Shown in pieces: positions 1 to 7,635 of a DNA stretch of 52,993 nt. The position numbers and the translations under genes are program-made. The notes under the pieces are model-generated. The model was given only the letters and a program-made list of their open reading frames with translations. It did not search any database and was not told the DNA's origin. This DNA comes from JACMLD01 sp033761915 (lineage in GTDB: Bacteria > Bacteroidota > Bacteroidia > Chitinophagales > Chitinophagaceae). The DNA is taken from positions 1 through 52,993 of the forward strand of contig JANRMC010000133.1 of the NCBI GenBank assembly GCA_033761915.1, written 5' to 3'. Position 1 is the first letter of the stretch. Each line of letters starts with the position of its first letter.

Positions 1-2
1 GT

Positions 3-98
3 TTGGGTTGTAAAACAATTATTACAGAACCTACCACTATGCTGGGTGGCATGCTTACCGCGGCAGGGGTTAGTTGTACAGATGGTAACGACGCTTAA
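3..98 (+). other. Upstream coding fragment of the FAD-dependent oxidoreductase, ending in an in-frame TAA
   Basis: This frame is open from the left edge and encodes the conserved N-terminal stretch of the oxidoreductase, including LGGMLTAAGVSCTDGND, then stops at TAA 96-98. The frame is the same as that of the following ORF, and the residues just after the stop (PSGMWQQ) continue the same conserved block. In relatives I recall, this block reads GN-x-x-L-PSG, so the TAA sits where a Leu codon (TTA) is expected. The true gene start lies left of the window. Confidence 0.75.
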
Positions 99-107
99 CC
101 AAGCGGA

Positions 108-1757
108 ATGTGGCAGCAGTTACGGCAGGCCTTGTATCAACATTACGCAACCCGCAAACTAAATACAGGTTGGGTTAGCAATACCAACTTTGAGCCCAGC
201 GTGGCAGATAGCATTTTTAAAGCATGGGCGGCAGCCATACCCAACCTCACTGTAAAATACCAATGGCAGTTTATAAGAGTTATAAAAAAAGACAATCGTG
301 TTATAGGGGCCGTGTTTGAAGCTGCCAATAAAAAACAATATGCCATTCTTTCAAAAATTGTAATTGATGCAACAGAACTGGGCGATGTGTTAAAAGCATC
401 CGGGGCCGCCTATAACCTGGGTATGGATGACCCATTAAAAACCGGTGAAGCCGAGGCCCGGCAACAAAATAATATTATACAAGACCTTACCTGGGCAGCC
501 ATTTTAAAAGACTATGGGCCAGGGGCAGATAAAACAATAGAGAAACCGGCTGGTTATAATGAAACATTGTATTACTGCTGTTGTACAGATGCACCCTGTA
601 GTGAAACATCCTGGAATGGAGATAAACAAAAAATGCTCAACTACGGAAAATTGCCCCGCAGTAAAGGGGCTACTCAAGACAAATACATGCTTAACTGGCC
701 ACCACATGGCAACGATATTTATTTAAATGTGGTAGAGGCAAGTACTGAAGAAAGAAATATAGCTTATGAAAAAGCAAAACAGCACACTCTGGGTTTTATT
801 TATTTTATACAAACAAGGTTAGGGATGAAGCATATTGGTCTTGCCGATGATGAATTAAATAATGGAATGGCTTTAATACCTTATAACCGCGAAGGCAGAC
901 GAGTAAAGGGGCTGGTGCAATTAACCACCAATCATTTAAAAAATCTATACAATTATAACTTGTATAAAACTGGCATTGCGGTAGGCGATTATCCAATAGA
1001 TCATCATCATGCCCGCTATCCCGGTAAAGTACCAGAAATTGAATTTCCTGCGGTACCTGCTTTTAATATACCCATGGGCTGCGTTATACCAGCGCAAATA
1101 CAAGGCTTGCTGGTATGCGATAAAAATATTTCTGTAACCAATATTGTAAATGGCAGTACCCGCTTACAGCCCGTTGTATTATTAACCGGCCAGGCTGTTG
1201 GCGTACTGGCCGCTTTATGTGTACAGCAAAATATACCTCCCGCAAAACTACCCATAAGAAAACTGCAGCAAGCTTTATTAAATGAGCAGGTTTTTATTTT
1301 GCCCTTCTCAGATGTAAGCCCTCATGAAACGCATTGGCAGGCCGTACAAAAAATGGCAGCCACGGGCATTTTGCAAGGCCATGGCAAGGCGCAGGGCTGG
1401 GCCAATAAAATGTACTTTTATCCCGATAGCTTAATTAACATGCAAACACTGGCAAAAGGCCTTCACCAGTTTGAGAAACGCTTTCCGCTTTCAAAATACA
1501 ATAGCATCAACTGGCTTACAGCAGCGCAGGCATGGCAAATGATAGAAGAAATGCATCATTTATACCGGCAGCGCCTGCAAATACCCCATAAGTATCCTTC
1601 TGTTGTTCATGATGAATACAAAAAAATACTTGGCAATGCAGGCTTTTCATTCAATAGTAACAGCCGTTTCATTACACGTAAAGAAGTAGCGGTGTTGTTA
1701 AACAGTTTGGCCGCAAACCCATTCAATAAACCTGTTTCAATCAATGGCGATTTTTAA
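108..1757 (+). CDS. FAD-dependent oxidoreductase (FAD_oxidored type), main part; probably a broken gene
   Basis: This is the body of a secreted or periplasmic FAD-dependent oxidoreductase of the PF12831 type found in Bacteroidota. Visible blocks include WVSNTNFEPSVADSIFK near residue 22, IPYNREGRRVKG near 257, and the C-terminal FAD-contact stretch LLVCDKNISVTNIVNGSTRLQP near 335. From about residue 400, FSDVSPHETHWQAVQKMAATGI resembles an S-layer-homology-like tail. The ATG at 108 cannot be the native start: it leaves out the Rossmann FAD-binding segment, and the same frame continues upstream behind a TAA at 96-98. The gene is therefore a nonsense-mutated pseudogene, a readthrough case or an assembly error. 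Its stop overlaps the convergent SET gene by four bases. Confidence 0.8.
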   Translation: MWQQLRQALYQHYATRKLNTGWVSNTNFEPSVADSIFKAWAAAIPNLTVKYQWQFIRVIKKDNRVIGAVFEAANKKQYAILSKIVIDATELGDVLKASGAAYNLGMDDPLKTGEAEARQQNNIIQDLTWAAILKDYGPGADKTIEKPAGYNETLYYCCCTDAPCSETSWNGDKQKMLNYGKLPRSKGATQDKYMLNWPPHGNDIYLNVVEASTEERNIAYEKAKQHTLGFIYFIQTRLGMKHIGLADDELNNGMALIPYNREGRRVKGLVQLTTNHLKNLYNYNLYKTGIAVGDYPIDHHHARYPGKVPEIEFPAVPAFNIPMGCVIPAQIQGLLVCDKNISVTNIVNGSTRLQPVVLLTGQAVGVLAALCVQQNIPPAKLPIRKLQQALLNEQVFILPFSDVSPHETHWQAVQKMAATGILQGHGKAQGWANKMYFYPDSLINMQTLAKGLHQFEKRFPLSKYNSINWLTAAQAWQMIEEMHHLYRQRLQIPHKYPSVVHDEYKKILGNAGFSFNSNSRFITRKEVAVLLNSLAANPFNKPVSINGDF

Positions 1758-2194
1758 ATAAACCCTTTGCAGTTTTTAGCACCGCAGCCGCAGGGTAGTT
1801 TTCCATCGTGGTGGGTTTCTCCGTAATTGGTACTTAGCTCTTCTCCTTTTTTAATAGCACGCAGGGTGTAAAATTCCACACGGTTATGCGTAACACGCAT
1901 GTATGTATTGGGGGCGCAACTATGGTTTATAAAACGAAGATCGTTGGCATTAACACCGGCATTTAATGCATAGCCATTGCCAAACTCTACCATGTTTACC
2001 ACACCTTTACTTTGCTTAACAATTTGCATGGCTTCTTTCATGGTAATAATTATGCCGCCCAAATCTCCAATCTTACGCCGGGCCGGCATATTGGTTACGG
2101 CATAAGCGCCTTTGCCCGCAATGCGGCTTTTTGCTACCCTTACCGGAAAATTTATTTTGTATTGTGGCGTAACCGGTTTTTTTACAGAAGCCAT
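1754..2194 (-). CDS. SET-domain protein (lysine methyltransferase-like)
   Basis: This 146-residue protein is almost entirely a SET domain. It has the N-terminal beta-region (KSRIAGKGAYAVTNMPA, residues 22-38), the pseudoknot motif RFINHSCAPN (87-96) for S-adenosylmethionine binding, the GEELSTNYGE motif (117-126), and a post-SET cysteine cluster CGCGAKNC (135-142) that in eukaryotic enzymes binds zinc with a further Cys. Family knowledge predicts methylation of a protein lysine; the bacterial substrate is unknown. It lies 3 nt downstream of the DUF3817 gene on the same strand, so the two are probably co-transcribed. It has no signal peptide and should be cytoplasmic. Confidence 0.88.
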   Translation of the reverse strand: MASVKKPVTPQYKINFPVRVAKSRIAGKGAYAVTNMPARRKIGDLGGIIITMKEAMQIVKQSKGVVNMVEFGNGYALNAGVNANDLRFINHSCAPNTYMRVTHNRVEFYTLRAIKKGEELSTNYGETHHDGKLPCGCGAKNCKGFI

Positions 2195-2197
2195 GTA

Positions 2198-2500
2198 TTA
2201 TGCGTTGTTTTCTTTTTTTAATTGCGCATCAAAAATCCAAGTGCCAAAAGGTAAGAAGGCAGCGGCAATGCCGTAAAACCATTTCTTTAATGGCCAGTGC
2301 TTTTCAATTTTTACTAGTAGTAGTAGCAATAAGTAAAGCATAAATAAAAGCCCGTGTGCCCAGCCTACCATTTTAACCGCAGCAGGTTGGTGCCATATAT
2401 ATTTTAAAGGCATTGCAATGCCCAACAGTAATAACCACGATAAACCTTCTGCAAAACCCACCAGCCGCAAACGGCTGAGATTATCTTCTAACCAATACAT
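2198..2500 (-). CDS. DUF3817 family integral membrane protein
   Basis: This 100-residue protein has about three hydrophobic segments, including LSWLLLLGIAMPLKYIW, GLLFMLYLLLLLLV and a third around residues 76-88. The pattern RLVGFAEGLSWLLLL...GWAHGLLF...FLPFGTW is typical of DUF3817 (YdzA-like) membrane proteins. The function is unknown. It heads a probable two-gene operon with the SET-domain gene. A promoter resembling TTTG-N21-TACCTTCG lies just upstream at 2518-2550. Confidence 0.85.
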   Translation of the reverse strand: MYWLEDNLSRLRLVGFAEGLSWLLLLGIAMPLKYIWHQPAAVKMVGWAHGLLFMLYLLLLLLVKIEKHWPLKKWFYGIAAAFLPFGTWIFDAQLKKENNA

Positions 2501-2517
2501 TAATTAAAAATTTGTGC

Positions 2518-2525
2518 GAAGGTAG
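2518..2525 (-). promoter_or_regulatory. Bacteroidota-type -7 box for DUF3817-SET
   Basis: TACCTTCG on the minus strand with TTTG 21 nt upstream (complement of 2547-2550), close to the TTTG-N17-23-TAnnTTTG consensus. It is 17 nt from the start codon at 2500. Confidence 0.55.
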
Positions 2526-2557
2526 TGTTTGCATTTATTGAGTGAGCAAACCGTTTA

Positions 2558-3106
2558 TTATTGTTGCGGCAGGTATTGTTTGGGCAGTGGCAGGTCTGCA
2601 TTTTCTGCCTGCCAGAAAATAGAAAGTATCCACCAGCGCTTACCATCGTTATACAGTTGAATGCTGTTAATGCCCCTCATAAAAGGGGTGGCATCGGTGG
2701 CTGTTTTTTTAGCGGCATAAGTGCTGAAGCAATGCGCAATACGCCCAAATACTTCCTGCCGTCTGTAAATTTCAGTTTCAAAAAAACCATTCTTTTCTAA
2801 TACCGGCCCGTTGGTGCTTATATAATCTTCTACTGTCATTACTCGTTTTATAATTTCTCCGTTAGGCCGGTTACCGGTTGCCACCATTTTAGCTTCCGGT
2901 AAAAACAAACTGCGCATCCGGTTCCAATCCCGCTTTTCACCGGCAGCACCAGAAATAACTGCATACAAACTGGCAATAATGGCATCTACACTATTTACAT
3001 CAGCAGCATTGGCAATTACAGAATCTGGTTTATTTACAGGGTTGTTTTGTGCATTCAGGCTGGCCGTTGCAAAAGCCAGCAGTAAAAAAAATAGAATTTG
3101 TTTCAT
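2558..3106 (-). CDS. Secreted NTF2-like (SnoaL/DUF4440-type) protein
   Basis: This 182-residue protein starts with a clear signal peptide (MKQILFFLLLAFATASLNAQ). The rest has the pattern of a nuclear-transport-factor-2-like fold: helices around VDAIIASLYAVISG with DWNRMRSLFLPEAKM, then beta strands ending in NSIQLYNDGKRWWILSIFWQ. Such domains are small ligand-binding or scaffold modules, and no catalytic residues can be named here. It is a single gene, exported to the periplasm or beyond. The C-terminus ends LPKQYLPQQ. Confidence 0.75.
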   Translation of the reverse strand: MKQILFFLLLAFATASLNAQNNPVNKPDSVIANAADVNSVDAIIASLYAVISGAAGEKRDWNRMRSLFLPEAKMVATGNRPNGEIIKRVMTVEDYISTNGPVLEKNGFFETEIYRRQEVFGRIAHCFSTYAAKKTATDATPFMRGINSIQLYNDGKRWWILSIFWQAENADLPLPKQYLPQQ

Positions 3107-3157
3107 ACAAGCAGAGGTGTTACAATTAAACTTAAATATAAATCAAAATTGGCTCAA

Positions 3158-3221
3158 TACTGCGTTGCGGCTGAACGGAGCGCCGCAACTATGTTTAATA
3201 GCAGTACTATTGCCGGCTACC
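3158..3221 (-). repeat. Dispersed palindromic repeat, copy 1
   Basis: Divergent minus-oriented copy containing GAACGGAGCGCCGCAAC. It matches copies 4 and 19 in the outer half as well (ACTGCGTTGC...TTGCCGGCTAC). Confidence 0.6.
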
Positions 3222-3222
3222 A

Positions 3223-3248
3223 ATAAAAAACCCCGCTATAAAGCGGGG
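3223..3248 (-). terminator. Rho-independent terminator of the DUF1573 pair
   Basis: On the minus strand, stem CCCCGCT/AGCGGGG with a 4-nt loop is followed by TTTTTTATT, about 20 nt after the stop codon at 3268. Confidence 0.85.
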
Positions 3249-3267
3249 TGTAAAAAAATGTACTTAC

Positions 3268-3702
3268 TTATTTGCCCGATTTCCTGGCATTTTCTTTTTC
3301 AAATTTTGCATAGTCATCTGCACTCAGCACTTCTCCTTTTATAATTAAAGCCACCGGTTGATCGACACCACTGATTTTTACAAAAATGGTTTTTTCAAAC
3401 GGGCCTGCAGCAGCAGCATTAAAGCCAGCAGTTATTTTATCTTTCTTGTTTTTGGCAACGGGTTTTTGCGGCCAAACCGGTGTGGTGCAACCGCAAGAGG
3501 CCGTAGCACTTTCAATAACCACGGGCTTACCGCTGATGTTGTTAAAAGCAAAATCGTGTGTTACGGGTTGATTCTGTTTTATTTTACCAAAATTGTATTG
3601 CTGCTCTGTAAACTTTACCACTTGTGCAGGCAATTTTTTTACTTGTGCAAAAGATAGTACGCTAATAAAAAGTACGGGAAGTAAAAACAATAGTTTCTTC
3701 AT
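3268..3702 (-). CDS. DUF1573 domain protein (second of a tandem pair)
   Basis: This 144-residue secreted protein has a signal peptide (MKKLLFLLPVLFISVLSFAQ) and one DUF1573 domain, an immunoglobulin-like beta-sandwich. Typical features are the FNFGKI-like opening (YNFGKIKQNQPVTHDF, residues 36-51) and CGCTTPVW at 70-77, followed by the KTIFVKISG strand. The function is not established; the domain is common in envelope proteins of Bacteroidota. It lies 20 nt downstream of a paralogue and ends before a good terminator, so the two form an operon. Confidence 0.88.
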   Translation of the reverse strand: MKKLLFLLPVLFISVLSFAQVKKLPAQVVKFTEQQYNFGKIKQNQPVTHDFAFNNISGKPVVIESATASCGCTTPVWPQKPVAKNKKDKITAGFNAAAAGPFEKTIFVKISGVDQPVALIIKGEVLSADDYAKFEKENARKSGK

Positions 3703-3722
3703 GGTATATTTTTTAAAAATTA

Positions 3723-4166
3723 TTATTGGCCATTTTTAATAAGGGCAATGCTTTTGTTTTCTGGTGCAGAAGCGGCAGGTGCTTTGTAAACAGAACCTTT
3801 AATGGTAAGCATTTTGGTTTGTCCGCCATTGTAAATAATGGTAACTGTTTTTTCAAAAGGCCCTTCGCTGTAAGCATTATAACCTACGGTAATTTTTGAG
3901 TTGCCGTTGGGGCTCAGGGGCTCGCGGGTCCAAACCGGTGTGGTGCAACCACAGCTGGCTCTTACATCTTCAATCTTTAGTGTATCGGCGCTGTTGTTGG
4001 CTATTAAAAAATCGTGTGTAACGGGGCGCCCTTGTTGTATGCTGCCCAAGTCAAAAGAGGTTTCTTTTAAAACCAGCAAAGCGGCATTGGGGGTAGCGGG
4101 TGCAGTTTGTGCCCAGGCGGCGCTGCCAGCTACTAATAAAACCAAAAGGGTTACGATTTTTTTCAT
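3723..4166 (-). CDS. DUF1573 domain protein (first of a tandem pair)
   Basis: This 147-residue protein has a signal peptide (MKKIVTLLVLLVAGSAAWAQ) and the same plan as its downstream neighbour: FDLGSIQQGRPVTHDF, then SCGCTTPVW at 71-79, then a KTVTIIYNGG strand. The two clearly arose by tandem duplication but have diverged, mostly outside the CGCTTPVW block. A promoter with TTG-N21-TAAATTTG lies upstream. The protein is probably periplasmic or surface exposed; its function is unknown. Confidence 0.88.
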   Translation of the reverse strand: MKKIVTLLVLLVAGSAAWAQTAPATPNAALLVLKETSFDLGSIQQGRPVTHDFLIANNSADTLKIEDVRASCGCTTPVWTREPLSPNGNSKITVGYNAYSEGPFEKTVTIIYNGGQTKMLTIKGSVYKAPAASAPENKSIALIKNGQ

Positions 4167-4198
4167 TTTTCTATGTATTACATTTTTAAAACGATGTT

Positions 4199-4206
4199 CA
4201 AATTTA
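4199..4206 (-). promoter_or_regulatory. -7 box of the DUF1573 operon
   Basis: TAAATTTG on the minus strand with TTG at the complement of 4228-4230, a 21-nt spacer. It lies 32 nt from the start codon at 4166. Confidence 0.7.
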
Positions 4207-4287
4207 CATATTGTAATTTAAACGGCACAACCCAAAAATCAGTTCTTGTAAATCATTAACAGCTTCTAAGTAAAATTAAGTAGGGGG

Positions 4288-4354
4288 CCGGCAGGGGTAG
4301 TTTAGTTGGACTCCGGTTGCGTCGCACCCTGCAGCGGCAGTACAGGGCCGGGCC
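4288..4354 (+). repeat. Dispersed palindromic repeat, copy 2
   Basis: Plus-oriented, degenerate copy with core GGTTGCGTCGCAC at 4315-4327 between GC-rich flanks, in the gap upstream of the E1 gene. Confidence 0.6.
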
Positions 4355-4436
4355 ATTTGCAGGCGGCTGACTAACAGGCTTATCAACAACCCCACAGTTG
4401 TTAGTTTTTTTGTGAATTTTCAATATAAATTAAACT

Positions 4437-4444
4437 TAGATTTG
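4437..4444 (+). promoter_or_regulatory. -7 box directly before the E1 start codon
   Basis: TAGATTTG ends 4 nt before the ATG at 4449. TTTG at 4409-4412 is a possible -33 element, although the 24-nt spacer is slightly long. Transcription would start at about the ATG. Confidence 0.6.
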
Positions 4445-4448
4445 CCCC

Positions 4449-6848
4449 ATGGAAAGTACCAATACCAACGAGTTGCTACTGGATGAAAAATTGTCGTTCG
4501 ACCATTTTCGCCAGGAAGTATTAAAAGATTTCCGTCTTGCCTGCGAAAGCAGGGAAGCCAGCCTATTGGGGCGCAAAGAAGTATTAACCGGCAAAGCCAA
4601 ATTTGGCATTTTTGGCGATGGTAAAGAAGTGCCCCAGGTAGCCATGGCCAAGTTTTTTAAGAAGGGAGATTTTTATAGTGGCTACTACCGCGATCAGACC
4701 TTTGCTTTTGCAACAGGTGCCGCAACCGTTACAGAATTTTTTGCACAGCTATACAGCAATCCAGATACAGCATACGACCCTCACAGCGGTGGCCGCCAGA
4801 TGAACTCTCATTTTGCCACCCGATTTGTAGATGCACAGGGCGAGTTCTTAGACCTTGCCAACCGAAAAAACCTGGCAGCAGGCATGGCCCCAACAGCCGC
4901 GCAAATGCCCAAGGCATTGGGTTTTGCCATGGCATCAAAATCGTATCGCAATATTCCTTTATTAAAACAGTTTACCCAGTTTTCTAATAACGGTAATGAA
5001 GTTTGCTTTTGCACCATTGGCGATGCCTCTACCAGCGAAGGGCATTTTTGGGAAACCGTAAATGCCGCCGGGGTTATGCAGGTGCCACTGGCTATTTTTA
5101 TTTGGGATGATGGCTATGGTATTTCTGTGCCCAAAAAATACCAAACCACCAAAGGTTCTATTTCGGAAGCTTTAAAAGGTTTTCAAAAGAAAGAAGGCAC
5201 CAATGGGTTGGATATTTATAAAGTTAAAGCATGGGATTATGCCGGCATGTGCGAAGTATTTGAAGCCGGCATCCGAAAAATAAGGGAAACACATACCCCG
5301 GCTATTTTTCATGTGGAAGAAGTAACACAACCGCAGGGGCATTCCACATCGGGCAGCCACGAGCGGTATAAAACACCCGAGCGTTTAGAGTGGGAACGGG
5401 AATGGGATTGTATTAAAAAAATGAAAGACTGGATTGTAGATAATACCCTTGCTACAGAAGAAGAGTTAAGTGATATAGAAAATAAAACCAAAGAAAACGT
5501 ACGGGAGTATAAAAACACAGCATGGCAGCAATACCAGCAGCCCATTAAAGAACAGGTAAACCTTACAGCAAATAAAATAAGTACCGCTAAAGAACTGGCA
5601 CCAGATTATGCAGAAAAGCTGGAACAACTGGCCGCCTCATTACTAAGCAACCGCGAGCCCAACCGGAGAGACATTATGCGGGCCCTGCACCAGGCCATTA
5701 CCTTCAGCCAAAAAGCCGGAAGTGCTGTCGTGGCTGAACTAAAAGCGTACTACCAGCAATTAAAACAACAAAACAAAAATTTATACAATACCTGTTTGTA
5801 CAACGAAGGGCCACGCAGTGCTTTAAAAGTGCCAGCAGAGCCAGCCATTTTTGATGTGGATGCACCCACCATTAATGGCTATGAAGTGCTGAACAGATAC
5901 TTTGATCAACTGTTTGCCAGCAACCCTAAAGTTGTGGCCTTTGGTGAAGACCTGGGTTTTATAGGAGACGTAAACCAGGGCTTTGCCGGCTTACAGGCCA
6001 AGCATGGAGATCAGCGCATTTTTGATACCGGCATACGGGAACTTTCCATAATGGGGCAGGGCATTGGTATGTCAATGCGTGGTCTGCGGCCTATTGCAGA
6101 AATACAATATTTAGATTACCTGGTGTATGGCTTGCAACCGCTTACAGATGATGTGGCCACCATGCATTTCAGAACAGTAGGTGCACAAAGCGCTCCTTTA
6201 ATTGTAAGAACCCGTGGCCATCGTTTAGAAGGTATCTGGCACAGTGGTTCGCCCATGGGCATGATCATAAATTCTTTACGGGGCATGCACGTTTGTGTGC
6301 CGCGCAATATGGTGCAGGCAGCGGGTATGTACAATACCATTTTAGAAAGTCATGACCCCGCATTGGTAATAGAATGTTTAAACGGGTATCGCTTAAAAGA
6401 AAAATTACCCAGCAACCTGGCCAGTTTTAAAGTGCCATTGGGTATGCCTGAAATCATACACGAAGGAACCGATATCACCATCGTTTCTTATGGTTCCACC
6501 TTGCGTGTAATAATGGATGCCGTACAAACATTGGAGCAACTGGGCATCAGTTGCGAGGTGATAGATGTGCAAACACTGCTGCCGTTTGATTTGCAACACC
6601 AGATAATTGAGTCATTAAAAAAGACCAACCGCATTGTTTTTGTAGATGAAGATGTACCCGGTGGCGCAGCAGCCTATATGTTTAACCATGTAATGGAGCA
6701 GCAGGGCGGGTATAAGTGGTTAGATGTTTCACCCCGCACCATTACAGCGCAGGCCCACCGCCCGGCTTATGCCAGCGATGGTGATTATTTTGGCAAGCCC
6801 AATGCAGAAGATATCATAACCGTAATACAAGAAATGATGAGTGAATAA
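4449..6848 (+). CDS. 2-oxoacid dehydrogenase E1 component, fused alpha and beta subunits
   Basis: This 799-residue protein joins an E1-alpha half (about 1-410) and an E1-beta half (about 475-799), the fused form found in Bacteroidota. It is the thiamine-diphosphate-dependent decarboxylase of a branched-chain 2-oxoacid or pyruvate dehydrogenase-like complex and passes the acyl group to a lipoyl E2 not present here. The beta half shows GEDLGFIGDVNQGF, RIFDTGIRELSIMG and LIVRTRGHRLEGIWH. The thiamine motif in the alpha half is altered: GDA at 191-193 and DD at 220-221 instead of GDG...NN. The gene stands alone, with a terminator after it. Substrate specificity cannot be read from the sequence. 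Confidence 0.9.
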   Translation: MESTNTNELLLDEKLSFDHFRQEVLKDFRLACESREASLLGRKEVLTGKAKFGIFGDGKEVPQVAMAKFFKKGDFYSGYYRDQTFAFATGAATVTEFFAQLYSNPDTAYDPHSGGRQMNSHFATRFVDAQGEFLDLANRKNLAAGMAPTAAQMPKALGFAMASKSYRNIPLLKQFTQFSNNGNEVCFCTIGDASTSEGHFWETVNAAGVMQVPLAIFIWDDGYGISVPKKYQTTKGSISEALKGFQKKEGTNGLDIYKVKAWDYAGMCEVFEAGIRKIRETHTPAIFHVEEVTQPQGHSTSGSHERYKTPERLEWEREWDCIKKMKDWIVDNTLATEEELSDIENKTKENVREYKNTAWQQYQQPIKEQVNLTANKISTAKELAPDYAEKLEQLAASLLSNREPNRRDIMRALHQAITFSQKAGSAVVAELKAYYQQLKQQNKNLYNTCLYNEGPRSALKVPAEPAIFDVDAPTINGYEVLNRYFDQLFASNPKVVAFGEDLGFIGDVNQGFAGLQAKHGDQRIFDTGIRELSIMGQGIGMSMRGLRPIAEIQYLDYLVYGLQPLTDDVATMHFRTVGAQSAPLIVRTRGHRLEGIWHSGSPMGMIINSLRGMHVCVPRNMVQAAGMYNTILESHDPALVIECLNGYRLKEKLPSNLASFKVPLGMPEIIHEGTDITIVSYGSTLRVIMDAVQTLEQLGISCEVIDVQTLLPFDLQHQIIESLKKTNRIVFVDEDVPGGAAAYMFNHVMEQQGGYKWLDVSPRTITAQAHRPAYASDGDYFGKPNAEDIITVIQEMMSE

Positions 6849-6850
6849 AG

Positions 6851-6877
6851 AAAGGGGCTTGCAAAAGCCCTTTTTTT
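6851..6877 (+). terminator. Rho-independent terminator after the E1 gene
   Basis: GGGCTT/AAGCCC stem with a GCAA loop, flanked by A and T runs (TTTTTTT from 6871), starting 3 nt after the stop codon. Confidence 0.85.
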
Positions 6878-6879
6878 AT

Positions 6880-6948
6880 ACCAGCATTTGTTTTTCATAG
6901 CATCATTCTTGCGTCGCAATCACTTCATCGGTGGTGCAGGGGGCAGCA
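6880..6948 (+). repeat. Dispersed palindromic repeat, copy 3
   Basis: Plus-oriented copy with the sequence TTCATAGCATCATTC and core TTGCGTCGCAATCACTTCA. The AAT variant of the core is shared with copy 21. Confidence 0.75.
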
Positions 6949-7016
6949 TAAAAAACACCCCGGGTTTAAATGAACTAAAGCACTAATCTTTTAATTTTAT
7001 ACGGTATTCAAACATC

Positions 7017-7628
7017 ATGCAGTTTAACTTTCTTACTATTATAGATGTATTGGGCACTTTTGCTTTTGCCGTGTCGGGTGCCTTTGCTGCTATGGATAAA
7101 AAACTGGATCCGCTGGGTGTAATCATACTTTCTTTTGTTACTGCTATTGGCGGCGGCACCGTAAGAGATCTGCTATTAGGCAATACCCCGGTAACCTGGT
7201 TAACCAATGCCACCACCATTACCGTTATATTAACCGGCGCAGCAGCGGCTTTATTTTTTGGCAGCATTTTAAAAAAACTTCCTACCACCTTATTTATTTT
7301 TGATGCAGTGGGCCTTGGGTTGTTTACATTAATTGGTATAGAAAAAGGACAACTGCACCAGCTAAGTGCCGGCGTTTGTATTGCGGTTGGCACCATTACA
7401 GCCTGCTTTGGCGGAGTAATAAGAGATGTGTTGCTAAACAATGTGCCGCTTATTTTCAGAAAAGAAATTTATGCCACCGCCTGCATTACCGGCGGCCTTG
7501 TGTATTATTTATTATTACAATGGCAGGCAGATGAAATACTGGCAAAAGCACTTGCTATCATTTTAATAGTAGCCATACGGGTGGTGGCCATGAAAAATAA
7601 ATTGAGTTTGCCCAAATTTTATAAATAA
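7017..7628 (+). CDS. TRIC-type cation channel family protein (UPF0126, YicG-like)
   Basis: This 203-residue inner-membrane protein has about seven transmembrane segments and the internal duplication of the UPF0126/TRIC family. The two signature repeats are GTFAFAVSGAFAAMDK...GGGTVRDLLLG (first half) and FDAVGLGLFTLIGIEKG...CFGGVIRDVLLNNVPLIF (second half). Prokaryotic TRIC homologues form trimeric cation channels; the physiological role is uncertain. The PhzF-like gene begins 8 nt downstream, so the two are likely co-transcribed. Confidence 0.9.
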   Translation: MQFNFLTIIDVLGTFAFAVSGAFAAMDKKLDPLGVIILSFVTAIGGGTVRDLLLGNTPVTWLTNATTITVILTGAAAALFFGSILKKLPTTLFIFDAVGLGLFTLIGIEKGQLHQLSAGVCIAVGTITACFGGVIRDVLLNNVPLIFRKEIYATACITGGLVYYLLLQWQADEILAKALAIILIVAIRVVAMKNKLSLPKFYK

Positions 7629-7635
7629 AAAAATT

